A DNA stretch of 64,000 nucleotides from Veillonella sp. VA137 (GCF_003992015.1 NZ_RQVK01000003.1:62001-126000), one strand, 5' to 3'. Counted from the stretch's first letter, positions 19,180-28,154 are shown. Notes: generated by a model from the sequence alone, not told the origin. Numbers and translations: made by a program.

Positions 19180-19989
19180 TTACACATGCCTACCATCTTG
19201 TAAGGCATCACTAATGTAATTTAATAACACAACAGTGATAAAAATTGCTAACCCTGGATAGATCAACAGCCAAGGCGCTGTTTGCAAGAAATCTCGAGCA
19301 TTCAGCAAGATAGCACCCCATTCTGGTGTAGGCGGTTGTACGCCAATGCCGATCAAGGAAAAGCTTGCCACCGTAATAATCGTGTCCCCCATATGTTGAA
19401 TGATGACCAACAATAGAGTCCCTCGAAGATTGGGAATCATGTAGCGACGGATAATGCGCCACAAGGACGCCCCAGACATACGTGCTACAACCACATATTG
19501 TGCTTGTTTTTCCAAATTCACCAAGTTCCGCGTAATCTTTGCGTATTCTGCCCAACGAGTTAGGCACAGTGAAATGATAATATTTTCTACAGATGGTCCC
19601 AATATACCGATGCAGGCGATGGCCACGATCATGCTAGGGAACCCTAGTAACATATCGATGCAACGTGATCCCAATTCATCAATATACCAAGGACTCATAC
19701 TTAGCAAACCACCAATACAAATGCCAATGATACTACTAATGGCAATGATGGATATGGCTATGAACAACGAATCTTGTCCGCCCCATAATATCCGTGAAAG
19801 TACATCACGCCCCAATTGGTCCGTGCCTAATAAATGCGTTGCACTAATATCTTGTAATCTAGCCCCTAAATTTGTCTCATTAGGGTCAAAGGGAGCTAAC
19901 TGAGAACCAAATAGAAAGAGTCCCATCCAAAGTATAGTCAGTAAAATGGCCCCTAAGAGTAGCTTATCTTGTTTCCATATACGAATCAT
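19180..19989 (-). CDS. Nik/Opp-type ABC transporter permease (NikC-like)
   Basis: A 269-residue membrane subunit with an N-terminal span, an extracellular segment (DPNETNLGARLQ ... HLLGTDQLGRDVLSR, the DppC/NikC signature), five more hydrophobic stretches and the EAA-loop region (MSGASLWRIIRR) that contacts the ATPase. It overlaps the upstream permease by four bases. The last codons (DALQDGRHV) are repeated as a degraded relic at 24396-24450. Confidence 0.9.
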   Translation of the reverse strand: MIRIWKQDKLLLGAILLTILWMGLFLFGSQLAPFDPNETNLGARLQDISATHLLGTDQLGRDVLSRILWGGQDSLFIAISIIAISSIIGICIGGLLSMSPWYIDELGSRCIDMLLGFPSMIVAIACIGILGPSVENIIISLCLTRWAEYAKITRNLVNLEKQAQYVVVARMSGASLWRIIRRYMIPNLRGTLLLVIIQHMGDTIITVASFSLIGIGVQPPTPEWGAILLNARDFLQTAPWLLIYPGLAIFITVVLLNYISDALQDGRHV

Positions 19990-20924
19990 GGGCGCCCTCC
20001 ATATCTTCTTTCAGGATGAAGTAAGTACATCCATATATCCACCGATGTATTGACCACCACATAGACTAGAGAAATCCATACGATATAGCTTTGAATCACA
20101 ATATAATCACGACTAATAATACCATGCACCATGAGTTGGCCCATCCCTTTGACAGAAAATACCGTTTCAATCACTGCAGAACCGCCCAACATAGCGCCGG
20201 TCGTAATCCCTAACATGGATAACAGCACAAGGCGCACTTGAGGAATGATGTAATCACGATAGATATATGCAGTACGTATACCCATCGTTTTTGCTCCTAT
20301 CACCGGCAATGATGCATACGCTTGCACCACTGCATTGCGAACGCGACGAATGTATAAGCCACAAAACCAAATCGCCAAGGTAATACTCGGCAACACGTAA
20401 GCACTTAACCCCTTCGTATTTGTCACAGAGAAAATAGGAATCTTCACAGCTAGCGCATATAATAACAACAATCCTACCCAAAATGCTGGTACTGCCAATG
20501 CTAGAAAAGATACTATACGCACCACATAGTCGACCCAAGTATCTTTATAATGCGCTGCCAGTCCTCCTAACCCTATCGATAGGATACTGCCTAAACCAAT
20601 GGAAACCGCCACCAAGGATAAGGTCCTTGGCAAAGCACTTTGCAACAAATCTACAACGGGTACATTCAGGAAGATAGACTGCCCAAAGTCTCCATGTAAC
20701 ATTTGCCACAACCAACGACCATATTGTATATACCAAGGATCATTAAGGCCTAACTCTTGTCGAATTTGTTCCACTATAGTGGGATCTGGTGTCATACCTT
20801 GCAGATAAAACCGTGCCGACACTGGATCTACAGAAGACATTTGCATTAAGAGAAACGTTCCCAATGTGACTGCCAATAATACACCTACCATAGATGCCAA
20901 TTTATATAATAATACCCGTACCAT
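19986..20924 (-). CDS. Nik/Opp-type ABC transporter permease (NikB-like)
   Basis: A 312-residue membrane subunit of the DppB/NikB group. It has a first span, the periplasmic segment DPTIVEQIRQELGLNDPW typical of the family, five further spans and the EAA-loop (AKTMGIRTAYIYRDYIIPQ). First gene of the four-gene minus-strand operon. A promoter reads TTACAA-17-TATACT at 20960-20988, and the start has GAAAGGTGG nearby. Confidence 0.9.
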   Translation of the reverse strand: MVRVLLYKLASMVGVLLAVTLGTFLLMQMSSVDPVSARFYLQGMTPDPTIVEQIRQELGLNDPWYIQYGRWLWQMLHGDFGQSIFLNVPVVDLLQSALPRTLSLVAVSIGLGSILSIGLGGLAAHYKDTWVDYVVRIVSFLALAVPAFWVGLLLLYALAVKIPIFSVTNTKGLSAYVLPSITLAIWFCGLYIRRVRNAVVQAYASLPVIGAKTMGIRTAYIYRDYIIPQVRLVLLSMLGITTGAMLGGSAVIETVFSVKGMGQLMVHGIISRDYIVIQSYIVWISLVYVVVNTSVDIWMYLLHPERRYGGRP

Positions 20925-20959
20925 ATCAATCCACCTTTCTTATATACATTCTCTATTAA

Positions 20960-20988
20960 AGTATATAGGATAGGGCCTCTCTTTGTAA
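20960..20988 (-). promoter_or_regulatory. Promoter of the permease-ATPase operon
   Basis: A TTACAA -35 (20983-20988) and a TATACT -10 (20960-20965) are 17 bases apart. The same promoter, equally spaced, survives in the decayed copy at 24483-24511. Confidence 0.7.
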
Positions 20989-21083
20989 ATATAACATTTT
21001 TATTTTATTCCTCATATCTGATTAAATATATAATTGCAAAAGCATTTAGCAACTTATACACTTCCAATATATATCCGCTTTTA

Positions 21084-21121
21084 TGAGAATCATTGTCTTT
21101 TATAGAAAAATACAGTATAAT
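21084..21121 (+). promoter_or_regulatory. Promoter with overlapping Fur-like box ahead of the binding-protein gene
   Basis: TTGTCT (21093-21098) and TATAAT (21116-21121) are 17 bases apart. The 15-mer TGAGAATCATTGTCT (21084-21098) matches 12 of 14 fixed positions of the Fur 7-1-7 consensus TGATAATnATTATCA and covers the -35. Metal-dependent repression of the transporter is therefore likely. Confidence 0.6.
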
Positions 21122-21156
21122 ATAGTTATTATTAAGTTTTTTTATAAGGAGGATAT

Positions 21157-22674
21157 ATGAAAAAATGGGTTGCACTAGCAATGACGCTGTTTGTTGCTAT
21201 CGGTTTAATTGCTGGCTGTGGTTCTGATGAATCAAGCAAAAATGGCAAGCATTTGAATCTTGGTTTATATTGGTTTGGTGAAACATTGAACCCTACACAT
21301 GAATGGGATGCGTGGACATTGACACGAATCGGTGCCGGTGAAACGTTGGCAACGGTAAGTTCAGATATGAAATTCGAACCTCAGTTAGCCGATTCCTGGG
21401 AAGTGGTGGATCCTTTAACATGGAAATTCCATATTCGCGAAAACGTAAAATTCCATAATGGTTCTATGATGACACCTGCGGCGGTAAAAGCATCTATTGA
21501 ACGTACAATCGCCGAAAGCAAGCGTTCCAAAGAAGCTGTAAAGATAGACTCTATTACAGTAGATGGTCAAAACCTAATCATTAAAACAACAGAACCAAAT
21601 GTTGATTTACTAGCTAGTTTAACTGAGCCTGCTTTTGTCATCGTAGATGTACAAGGTACAACAGATATGGATAATACGCCAATTTTGACTGGTCCTTACA
21701 AAATTGTAAAACATACAAAAAAAGAAGAAATTCAGTTGGCGCAGTTCAAAGAATACTGGGGTGGAACACCTGCTTTAGATTCTTTAACAGTTAAAGATCT
21801 AGAAGATAATAATAAACGTGCTATGGCTCTACAGTCTAAAGATGTAGATATGATCCAAAAGGTAGATAGTGCTAATCGAAGTTTATTTGAAAAGGGTGAT
21901 TATAACATCATTGAGTCCGCAGGGGTTCGTACATATATGCTACAGTTGAATGTCCGTAAAGGCAATGTATTATCAAATCCAACCGTACGAGCAGCTATCG
22001 CAAATATGATCGACTATGATGCATTAGCAAAAGTAATCGGTAATGGTGCCGTTACTGGAGGTGCCCCATTCCCTCCAACAGCTAACCTAGGCTTTGACGA
22101 ACTAAAAAATAAACAACATAAAGATTTAGCTAAAGCAGATGCATTACTAAAACAAGCTGGTTACACAAAACAAGGTGATACCTACATGAAAGATGGCAAA
22201 CCATTACATTTAGTGTTAGCTCTTTTTGGTAAAGATAGTAGCGTTTACGAAAAACTTCAAGATGATTTAAAACGAGCTGGTGTTGAAGTCGAATTAAAAC
22301 GTGTACAAGGTCCTGATGAATTATTAACTTTAGCTCCTAATGGTTTTGATATGGGAGAAACAAACTGGGTAACAATGTCCACAAATGATCCATATTGGTT
22401 CCTTAGCCTAGCTTTCAAAAGTGGTGCCAAATCCAATCGTGGCGACTATTCGAATCCGAAGGTTGATGAGTTAATTAATAAAATGGCAGCCACATTTAAC
22501 GAAGAAGAACGCACAGCGATTGTCAAGGATATTCAAAATGTGTTACTAGAAGATAACGCTGGTTATTTCTTATACTATCCAAGTGCCACTGTAGTAACAA
22601 CAAAACGAGTAAAAAATGTGAAAGTATTCCCTATTGACTACTATGTGATTACAAAAGACACCTCTGTAGAATAA
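21157..22674 (+). CDS. Nik/Opp-type substrate-binding lipoprotein
   Basis: A 505-residue family 5 solute-binding protein. Residues 1-21 are a lipoprotein signal with the lipobox IAGC; the mature protein should be anchored outside the cytoplasmic membrane. Family landmarks are ETLATVSSDMKFEPQLADSWEV, WKFHIRENVKFHNG and the late LYYP-type segment FLYYPSATVV. The Fur-like operator and short ATPases favour a metal or metallophore ligand (NikA/CntA group) over peptides, but the sequence alone does not prove it. It has AAGGAGG four bases before the ATG and is divergent from the permease operon. A close homologue, interrupted by a stop codon, lies at 22870-24384. Confidence 0.88.
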   Translation: MKKWVALAMTLFVAIGLIAGCGSDESSKNGKHLNLGLYWFGETLNPTHEWDAWTLTRIGAGETLATVSSDMKFEPQLADSWEVVDPLTWKFHIRENVKFHNGSMMTPAAVKASIERTIAESKRSKEAVKIDSITVDGQNLIIKTTEPNVDLLASLTEPAFVIVDVQGTTDMDNTPILTGPYKIVKHTKKEEIQLAQFKEYWGGTPALDSLTVKDLEDNNKRAMALQSKDVDMIQKVDSANRSLFEKGDYNIIESAGVRTYMLQLNVRKGNVLSNPTVRAAIANMIDYDALAKVIGNGAVTGGAPFPPTANLGFDELKNKQHKDLAKADALLKQAGYTKQGDTYMKDGKPLHLVLALFGKDSSVYEKLQDDLKRAGVEVELKRVQGPDELLTLAPNGFDMGETNWVTMSTNDPYWFLSLAFKSGAKSNRGDYSNPKVDELINKMAATFNEEERTAIVKDIQNVLLEDNAGYFLYYPSATVVTTKRVKNVKVFPIDYYVITKDTSVE

Positions 22675-22734
22675 AGGTATACTGCATTCAGTTTCTTTTA
22701 AATAAGAACTGTACAAAATATAACTATAATAAAA

Positions 22735-22816
22735 TAAAAAGAAACATAAGTGAGATACATGATATATAACTGATTTCAGGTATAACAAAGTAGCCTCACT
22801 TATGTTTCTTTTTTTA
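22735..22816. terminator. Long bidirectional terminator between convergent binding-protein genes
   Basis: AAAAAGAAACATAAGTGAG pairs with CTCACTTATGTTTCTTTTT around a long inner loop. It serves the plus-strand gene ending at 22674 and the minus-strand pseudogene ending at 22870. Confidence 0.75.
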
Positions 22817-22869
22817 TAGTTTTACGTTTCTCATCAAAAGGACATCATGAATACAATTTACTTTGCTAT

Positions 22870-24384
22870 TTAGTCAACGGTAATGTCCTTCGTCATTAAA
22901 TAATAATCGATTGGGAATGCTTGTGCATTATGAACGCGTTTGCTTGTTACCACAGAGGATACTGGGTAGTACAAGAAGTAGGCCGCATTATCTTGAATTA
23001 AGATATTTTGGATTTCTTTTGTAATGTTACGACGTTCTTCTGCATCAAAGGTATTTGTCATTTTGTCCAACAATGCATCTACACGAGGGTTAGAGTACTC
23101 ACCACGGTTTGCTTTCGTACCTGTTGCAAATAAAGCAGATAAGAAACGGAACGGGTCATTACTTGTTAAGGTAGACCAGTTATTTTCACCCATAGTTAAA
23201 TTGTCGGTAGCACCGCCTAAGACATCGTCAGCGCTTTGTACACGTTTTAACTCTACTTGTACACCAGCAGCTTTTAAGTCAGATTGGATTTTTTCATAGG
23301 ATACAGTGTCTTTACCCCATACACCCATAGTTAATTGCAATGGTTGACCATCTTTTGTGTATACGTCGCCCTCTTTTGTGTAACCAGCTTGTTTTAACAA
23401 TTCATCTGCTTTTGCTAAGTCTAGATGTTGTTTGTTTGGTAAGCTATCGAAGCCTAAGTTTGCTGTTGGAGGGAATGTAGCGCCCCCTGGAATAGCACCA
23501 TTACCCAATGCTTTTGCCAATCCTTCATAGTCGATCATATAAGAGATAGCTGCACGCACCATTGTATTCGCTAATGGAGAACCTTCTTTCATGTTGATTT
23601 GTAACATGTGTGTACGAACACCCGCTACTTCTAACAAATTGTAGTCTTTATTTTCGAATAAGCCACGGTTAGCACCATCTACTTTTTGAATAATATCTAC
23701 TTCTTTAGATTGTAATGCCATCGCACGTTTGCTGTTGTCTTCGATATTTTTAACTGTTAACGTATCTAAACCAGGTGTGCCACCCCAATACTCTTTATGT
23801 TGTTCTAGTTGAATTTCTTCTTGTTTCGTATGTTTCACGATTTTGTAAGGACCTGTTAAGATTGGTGCATTTTCCATATCTTTTGTGTCCGCCACATCCA
23901 CGATAACAAAAGCCGGTTCTGTTAAGTCTGCCAATAAATGTGCATTTGGCTCTATTGTTTTGAAGATCAAGTTTTGACCATCTACAGTGATACTTTCAAT
24001 TTTGATGGCATCCTTAGAGCGTTTGCTGTTAGCAATCGTTCTTTCGATGGATGCTTTCACCATATCTGGAGTCATCACAACGCCATTATGGAATTTTACA
24101 TTTTCACGGATATGGAATTTTCAAGTCAATGGGTCTACATTTTCCCAAGAATCTGCCAATTGTGGTTGGAATGTCATATCTTTGTCTACTGTCGCCAATG
24201 TTTCACCGGCACCAATACGAGTCAATGTCCACGCATCCCATTCATGCGTTGGATCCAAAGTTTCACCAAACCAGAATAAACCTAAGCCTGCATGCTTGCC
24301 ACTTTTACTAGTGTCTGAACCGCATCCAGCTAATAAGCCTAGGGCAACAACCAATGTCATTGCTAGTACTAACCAACGTTTCAT
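22870..24384 (-). pseudogene. Second substrate-binding lipoprotein gene with one in-frame TGA
   Basis: Over its whole length the frame is a paralogue of the 21157 protein and keeps its lipobox (LLAGC) and ribosome site (AAAGGAGG). It is broken only by TGA at 24121-24123, codon 88. The intact copy has Trp (TGG) there in DPLTWKFHIRENVKF, and the reading frame continues unchanged on both sides, so a single G-to-A change explains the stop. An 87-residue fragment and an untethered 402-residue fragment could be made. Either it is a very young pseudogene or the stop is read through at some level. Confidence 0.85.
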
Positions 24385-24395
24385 AGTTCCTCCTT

Positions 24396-24450
24396 TTACA
24401 CGTGCTTACCATCTTGTAAGGCATCGCTAACGTAATAACACAACGGTGAT
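24396..24450 (-). pseudogene. Relic of a permease gene 3' end
   Basis: These bases repeat the last codons of the permease at 19180 (SDALQDGxHV and stop, preceded by ITVVLL) with a five-base internal deletion. They are joined directly to a copy of the region upstream of the other permease (24451-24511 matches about 20925-20990). The rest of both permease genes is missing, so this is a deletion scar of a second transporter operon. Confidence 0.75.
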
Positions 24451-24482
24451 ACAATCCACCTTTCCTATATACTCTGCCTTCT

Positions 24483-24511
24483 AGTATATAGGGTATGACC
24501 TCTATTTGTAA
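24483..24511 (-). promoter_or_regulatory. Retained promoter of the decayed transporter copy
   Basis: TTACAA (24506-24511) and TATACT (24483-24488) are separated by 17 bases, as in the promoter at 20960-20988. After the deletion it reads directly into the interrupted binding-protein gene. Confidence 0.65.
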
Positions 24512-24670
24512 ATATTCCAATCATGAAATTAATGCATAACTATTCTTCTAGTATAGCTGATAGGGTGTTCATTTATATATGTTTACAGGTATTTTTCAAA
24601 ACATTTTATTAGTTTTATTCCTTTATATCGTATTAACATGTATTTGTGATGTTATATAAAGTACAAAAAA

Positions 24671-24697
24671 AATCCGCGCTCTTAGCACGGATTTTTT
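24671..24697. terminator. Hairpin terminator upstream of the small toxin locus
   Basis: AATCCGCGC pairs with GCACGGATT and has T-runs on both sides. It insulates the toxin locus from the decayed transporter copy. Confidence 0.6.
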
Positions 24698-24740
24698 ATT
24701 TTTGATAAATATCCTCATTACGTTTATCTTAAAAGTATGC

Positions 24741-24746
24741 TATACT
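24741..24746 (+). promoter_or_regulatory. Probable -10 of the Fst-like toxin gene
   Basis: TATACT lies 36 bases before the toxin ATG, with only a weak -35 (TTACGT, 24718-24723, 17 bases away). Transcription would start near 24753. Confidence 0.5.
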
Positions 24747-24781
24747 TTAATTGCCTCTTTAATAAGAAAGGAGGTGATGAC

Positions 24782-24898
24782 ATGTTCGAGGTATATCAAT
24801 CCTTAAACTTGGGATCCTTTCTTCCCCCTATTTTGCAAGGTATCGTAATACATGTAGTAGCATACATTTTAATCGATATCTATAAAAATAGAAAATAG
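24782..24898 (+). CDS. Fst-like type I toxin, 38 residues
   Basis: A short hydrophobic peptide beginning MFEVYQSLNLGSFLPP. It has one membrane span (about ILQGIVIHVVAYILIDI) and a basic tail YKNRK, and the Pro-x-x-x-Gly arrangement ahead of the span resembles Fst-family toxins. AAAGGAGGTGATGAC stands just before the ATG. The gene faces a convergent promoter and shares a bidirectional terminator with it. The start region is repeated directly at 24943-24964, inside the opposing transcript. This is the layout of the par (Fst/RNA II) locus of enterococcal plasmids. Toxicity by membrane damage is inferred from the family. Confidence 0.75.
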   Translation: MFEVYQSLNLGSFLPPILQGIVIHVVAYILIDIYKNRK

Positions 24899-24904
24899 AA
24901 AGAA

Positions 24905-24970
24905 AAAGGACGGCGGCAACCGTCCTTTTTTTGTTTGACAACATGCTCGAGTTATCAATCCTTATTTACT
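24905..24970 (-). ncRNA. Antitoxin RNA (RNA II-like) of the Fst-like locus
   Basis: A promoter TTGTAT-17-TATAAT (25000-25005, 24977-24982) on the minus strand should start a transcript near 24970 that ends at the shared hairpin, giving about 65 bases. Its 5' part is the complement of 24943-24964, which repeats the toxin's ATG region (24782-24805) with one mismatch and a two-base gap. The RNA could therefore pair with the toxin mRNA at its start codon and again at the terminator. Confidence 0.7.
24906..24934. terminator. Shared bidirectional terminator of the Fst-like locus
   Basis: AAGGACGG pairs with CCGTCCTT, with T7 on the plus side and TTTTTCTTTCT on the minus side. Both convergent RNAs end here. 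Confidence 0.8.
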
Positions 24971-25016
24971 AACCTAATTATATACTATCCACGCTTAAAA
25001 TACAAGGTATCGCAGA

Positions 25017-26312
25017 TTATAATCCAAAGCGAGCCATAATGGTATCTACATGACGTAACAATGGTATTGGATCAAAGCAAGCATCAATTTCTTCTGCGCT
25101 TAGGTATTTTGCAATCTCTGGATCAGATTTTAATCCTGTAGCGAAGTCTTTACCTTCCAACCAACGAGCCATAGCATGACGTTGCACCCAACGATAGGCT
25201 TCATCACGAACAGCCCCTTTATCCACCAAATGCGTTAAAATCGTTTGGCTAAATACAAGACCACCTGTTAAGTTCAAGTTTTTCATCATATTTTCTGGGT
25301 ATACTAACAATTTATCTACCGTACGTGTAGCTAGATGAATCATGTAATCCAATGTAATCGTTGCATCTGGTAAAATCACACGTTCTACAGAGCTGTGAGA
25401 AATATCGCGCTCATGCCACAAAGCTTGGTCTTCAAAGGCTGCTTGTGCATGACCACGTAAGATACGAGCTAAACCGCAAATTCTTTCACACGTAATTGGA
25501 TTGCGTTTATGTGGCATCGCAGAGGAACCTTTTTGTTTCGGGCTGAAATACTCTTCCGCTTCACGCACTTCAGTACGTTGTAAATGACGAATTTCCAAAG
25601 CAATACGATCCAAGGTACCACCGATAACAGCAATCATAGACAACAATTCTGCATGACGGTCGCGAGATACTACCTGTGTAGCTACTTTCACTGGTTCTAA
25701 ACCCAATTTTTCACATACATATTGTTCCACAAATGGATCGATATTAGAGTATGTTCCTACAGCACCAGACAATTTGCCTACTGCTACGGATTGACGAGCC
25801 TGTTCTAAACGAGCAATGTCACGGTCAATTTCAGACATCCAGTTCACTAGCTTCACGCCAAATGTAATAGGTTCCCCATGAATACCATGCGTACGGCCAA
25901 TCATCGGTGTATATTTGAACTCTACCGCACGACGAGCCAAGACGTCACGGAAATTACGCAAGCCTTTTAACAACAAGTCGCAAGCTTGTTTCATCATGTA
26001 TCCTAATGCAGTATCCTTTACATCTGTGGACGTTAAGCCAAGATGGATGTATTTAGCAAACTCTGGACCTACGTACTCGCCTACGGCAGTGACAAAGGAG
26101 ATGATGTCATGATTCGTTTCTCGTTCAATCTCACGAATCCGTTCTACTTGAAAGTCCCCTTTCTCACGAATCGCTACGGCCGCTTCTTTTGGGATAATCC
26201 CCAATTCTGCCTGCGCTTCCGATGCCAAAATTTCAACTAATAACATCGTATCGAACTCATTGCGTTCGCTCCAAATATGTCCCATCTCTTCACGAGTGTA
26301 GCGATTAATCAT
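25017..26312 (-). CDS. purB: Adenylosuccinate lyase
   Basis: Cleaves adenylosuccinate to AMP and SAICAR to AICAR in purine synthesis. The 431 residues carry the fumarase/aspartase superfamily signature GSSAMPHKRNP, the TSTDVKDTA loop and the catalytic-region GRTHGIHGEPITFG. It stands alone. The antitoxin promoter of the Fst-like locus overlaps the region just after its stop. Confidence 0.96.
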   Translation of the reverse strand: MINRYTREEMGHIWSERNEFDTMLLVEILASEAQAELGIIPKEAAVAIREKGDFQVERIREIERETNHDIISFVTAVGEYVGPEFAKYIHLGLTSTDVKDTALGYMMKQACDLLLKGLRNFRDVLARRAVEFKYTPMIGRTHGIHGEPITFGVKLVNWMSEIDRDIARLEQARQSVAVGKLSGAVGTYSNIDPFVEQYVCEKLGLEPVKVATQVVSRDRHAELLSMIAVIGGTLDRIALEIRHLQRTEVREAEEYFSPKQKGSSAMPHKRNPITCERICGLARILRGHAQAAFEDQALWHERDISHSSVERVILPDATITLDYMIHLATRTVDKLLVYPENMMKNLNLTGGLVFSQTILTHLVDKGAVRDEAYRWVQRHAMARWLEGKDFATGLKSDPEIAKYLSAEEIDACFDPIPLLRHVDTIMARFGL

Positions 26313-26688
26313 ACTATAACTCCTTTATCTAATCCGTTTCCTCATGGAAATCCTTTGACCATCCATTGTGAAAGTCATACCTCTTAGGGTATTCCATATT
26401 ACTCTATCATTATACAAAAATCAGGGGCAACTGTCAGCTATTAGTTGACCGTTCAACAATTATAAAGTGGTTGTCAACTATTAGTTGACAACCACTCAGC
26501 AACAGAAAGCACATTCTCAATTCTCTAAATATATCAGACTAGTGCATCACAAGAACCTCTACATCACTTCTAAAAACTGATCTACATGAAAGTTTTTAGA
26601 AGCAATACGACTATTCTAAGGAAATATATTAATTGGGCAACAAAATTTTTATAGCATCAAGACGAACTGTCAACTAACAGTTGACAGT
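26313..26688. other. Intergenic region with repeated palindromes
   Basis: No gene was seen. It contains three versions of the palindrome GTCAACTA-TAGTTGAC (see the repeat entry) and a hairpin at about 26565-26603 (ACTTCTAAAAACT/AGTTTTTAGAAG) that resembles the terminator at 28155-28222. Confidence 0.6.
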
Positions 26689-26690
26689 TC
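26429..26690. repeat. Three palindromes with the core GTCAACTA/TAGTTGAC
   Basis: Copies lie at 26429-26453 (imperfect), 26467-26495 (perfect 14-base arms around one base) and 26664-26690 (12-base arms around AAC, reaching into the MFS stop codon). None is followed by a T-run, so they look more like operators or mobile repeats than terminators. Confidence 0.7.
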
Positions 26691-28032
26691 AGTTTCGCAT
26701 ATTGCGCACACCAGCCGGAATAGCCCCTATCAAGCAAATGACGCCAAATACAACTAGTGCAACAGTGCTGTTGTATTCCATCATATCTATCTCTGATATT
26801 CCTTCTATGGTATAGGCCAATATAACCCCTATGAGTGCCATACTCATAGTTTGTCCCAATAGGCGGACAGTAGAAATAGTCGACGACGCAAAGCCAATGT
26901 ACTCTTTCGGCACAGAACTCATAATCATGTTATTATTTGGCGGTGCAAAGCAGCTAACACCTACTCCCACGACACCTAAACTAATCATAATGATGGTCAT
27001 ACTTTCAGTGAAAGTACCATAGGCCATGCTAAGCAACCCTACGCCAATAAGCACCATGCCCCAACGAGCAAATACTGCTGGATTATATCGGTCAGACAGT
27101 GCGCCCATGCGAGGTGCCAAGAACACCATAATTCCCGTTTGTATGCACAAAATCAATCCTGTCATACGTGAGTCAAATCCCATAATCATCTGTAAAAACA
27201 AAGATAATACAAAGCCTACACCAAAGGTGGCACTAAAGTTCATCATCGCGGCTATGCTAGACATAGTAAATCCTAGATTCGACACAAATATCTTAACTGG
27301 AATGAGCGGATCTTTACTATGCCATTCTATATATCCCAACACACCTAATGACACCATCCCCACTATGAAAGCATAAGGGCTCCACCAAAAGCGAACCCAT
27401 TCGGTAATACCAATCATCACTGCACTGATACCCAAGGTGTATAAAAGTAAACTTCTCGTAGAAATACTACTATCTGGTGTATGTACCCATTCCTTATGCA
27501 ACGAGCGAAAGGCCATCACATTTGCCACAACACCTAATAAAGTAGTAAATACAAAAATACTGCGCCATCCATAATAGTAATTTAGAAAACCACCTAAGGC
27601 CGGGCCTAAAGATAATCCTAAATACACCATGCCTCCAATCATACCGAATGCATAACCGCGCCGTTCTAATGGTACCGATAAAGTCAAAATAGACATAGAC
27701 GTAGTATACACAACCCCTAAGGCAATTCCTTGCAAGGCTCGATACACCGTCAACATCTCTACAGATCCAACAAAGCACATAAGACCTGATATCATTGTAA
27801 ATACAATACTACCTATATAAAACAACTTGCGCTTTCCATAAATATCCGCTAACTTACCAGCCGGAATTACCGCTACCGTACAGCATAGTAAAAACGATTC
27901 CACCACCCATGCCATATCATTCGTAGTAGCCCCAAACTCTTGCATCATATCTGGAAAAGACATCGTGAGAGAACTCGATGCAAACGGATTCAAAAACGCC
28001 GCCAGCATCATCGTATATAAAACAGCTTTCAT
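26689..28032 (-). CDS. Major facilitator superfamily transporter, DHA2-like
   Basis: A 447-residue membrane transporter with hydrophobic segments along its whole length. The early region (NDMAWVVESFLLCCTVAVIPAGKLADIYGKRKLF) has the loop 2-3 motif A (GxLaDrxGrkxxx), and the WV(E/v)S-type motif is characteristic of drug:H+ antiporters of the DHA2 group. The length is a little short for 14 spans. The substrate is unknown; export of toxic compounds is likely from the family. It is flanked by similar hairpins on both sides. Confidence 0.82.
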   Translation of the reverse strand: MKAVLYTMMLAAFLNPFASSSLTMSFPDMMQEFGATTNDMAWVVESFLLCCTVAVIPAGKLADIYGKRKLFYIGSIVFTMISGLMCFVGSVEMLTVYRALQGIALGVVYTTSMSILTLSVPLERRGYAFGMIGGMVYLGLSLGPALGGFLNYYYGWRSIFVFTTLLGVVANVMAFRSLHKEWVHTPDSSISTRSLLLYTLGISAVMIGITEWVRFWWSPYAFIVGMVSLGVLGYIEWHSKDPLIPVKIFVSNLGFTMSSIAAMMNFSATFGVGFVLSLFLQMIMGFDSRMTGLILCIQTGIMVFLAPRMGALSDRYNPAVFARWGMVLIGVGLLSMAYGTFTESMTIIMISLGVVGVGVSCFAPPNNNMIMSSVPKEYIGFASSTISTVRLLGQTMSMALIGVILAYTIEGISEIDMMEYNSTVALVVFGVICLIGAIPAGVRNMRN

Positions 28033-28154
28033 GCAAATATCACCCCTTGTTTTAATGTACTCTCATTATAGCAATACAAATGAGATTTTGAAAGTTCCCC
28101 CTCGAGTTTCCCCAGTAGAAATAACATTTCTCGCCACACAATACGATAATGCAA

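Noticed and set aside
24121-24123. In-frame TGA as a selenocysteine codon
   Set aside because: The intact paralogue has Trp at the position, there is no functional reason for Sec, and no selenocysteine-type stem was apparent after the codon.
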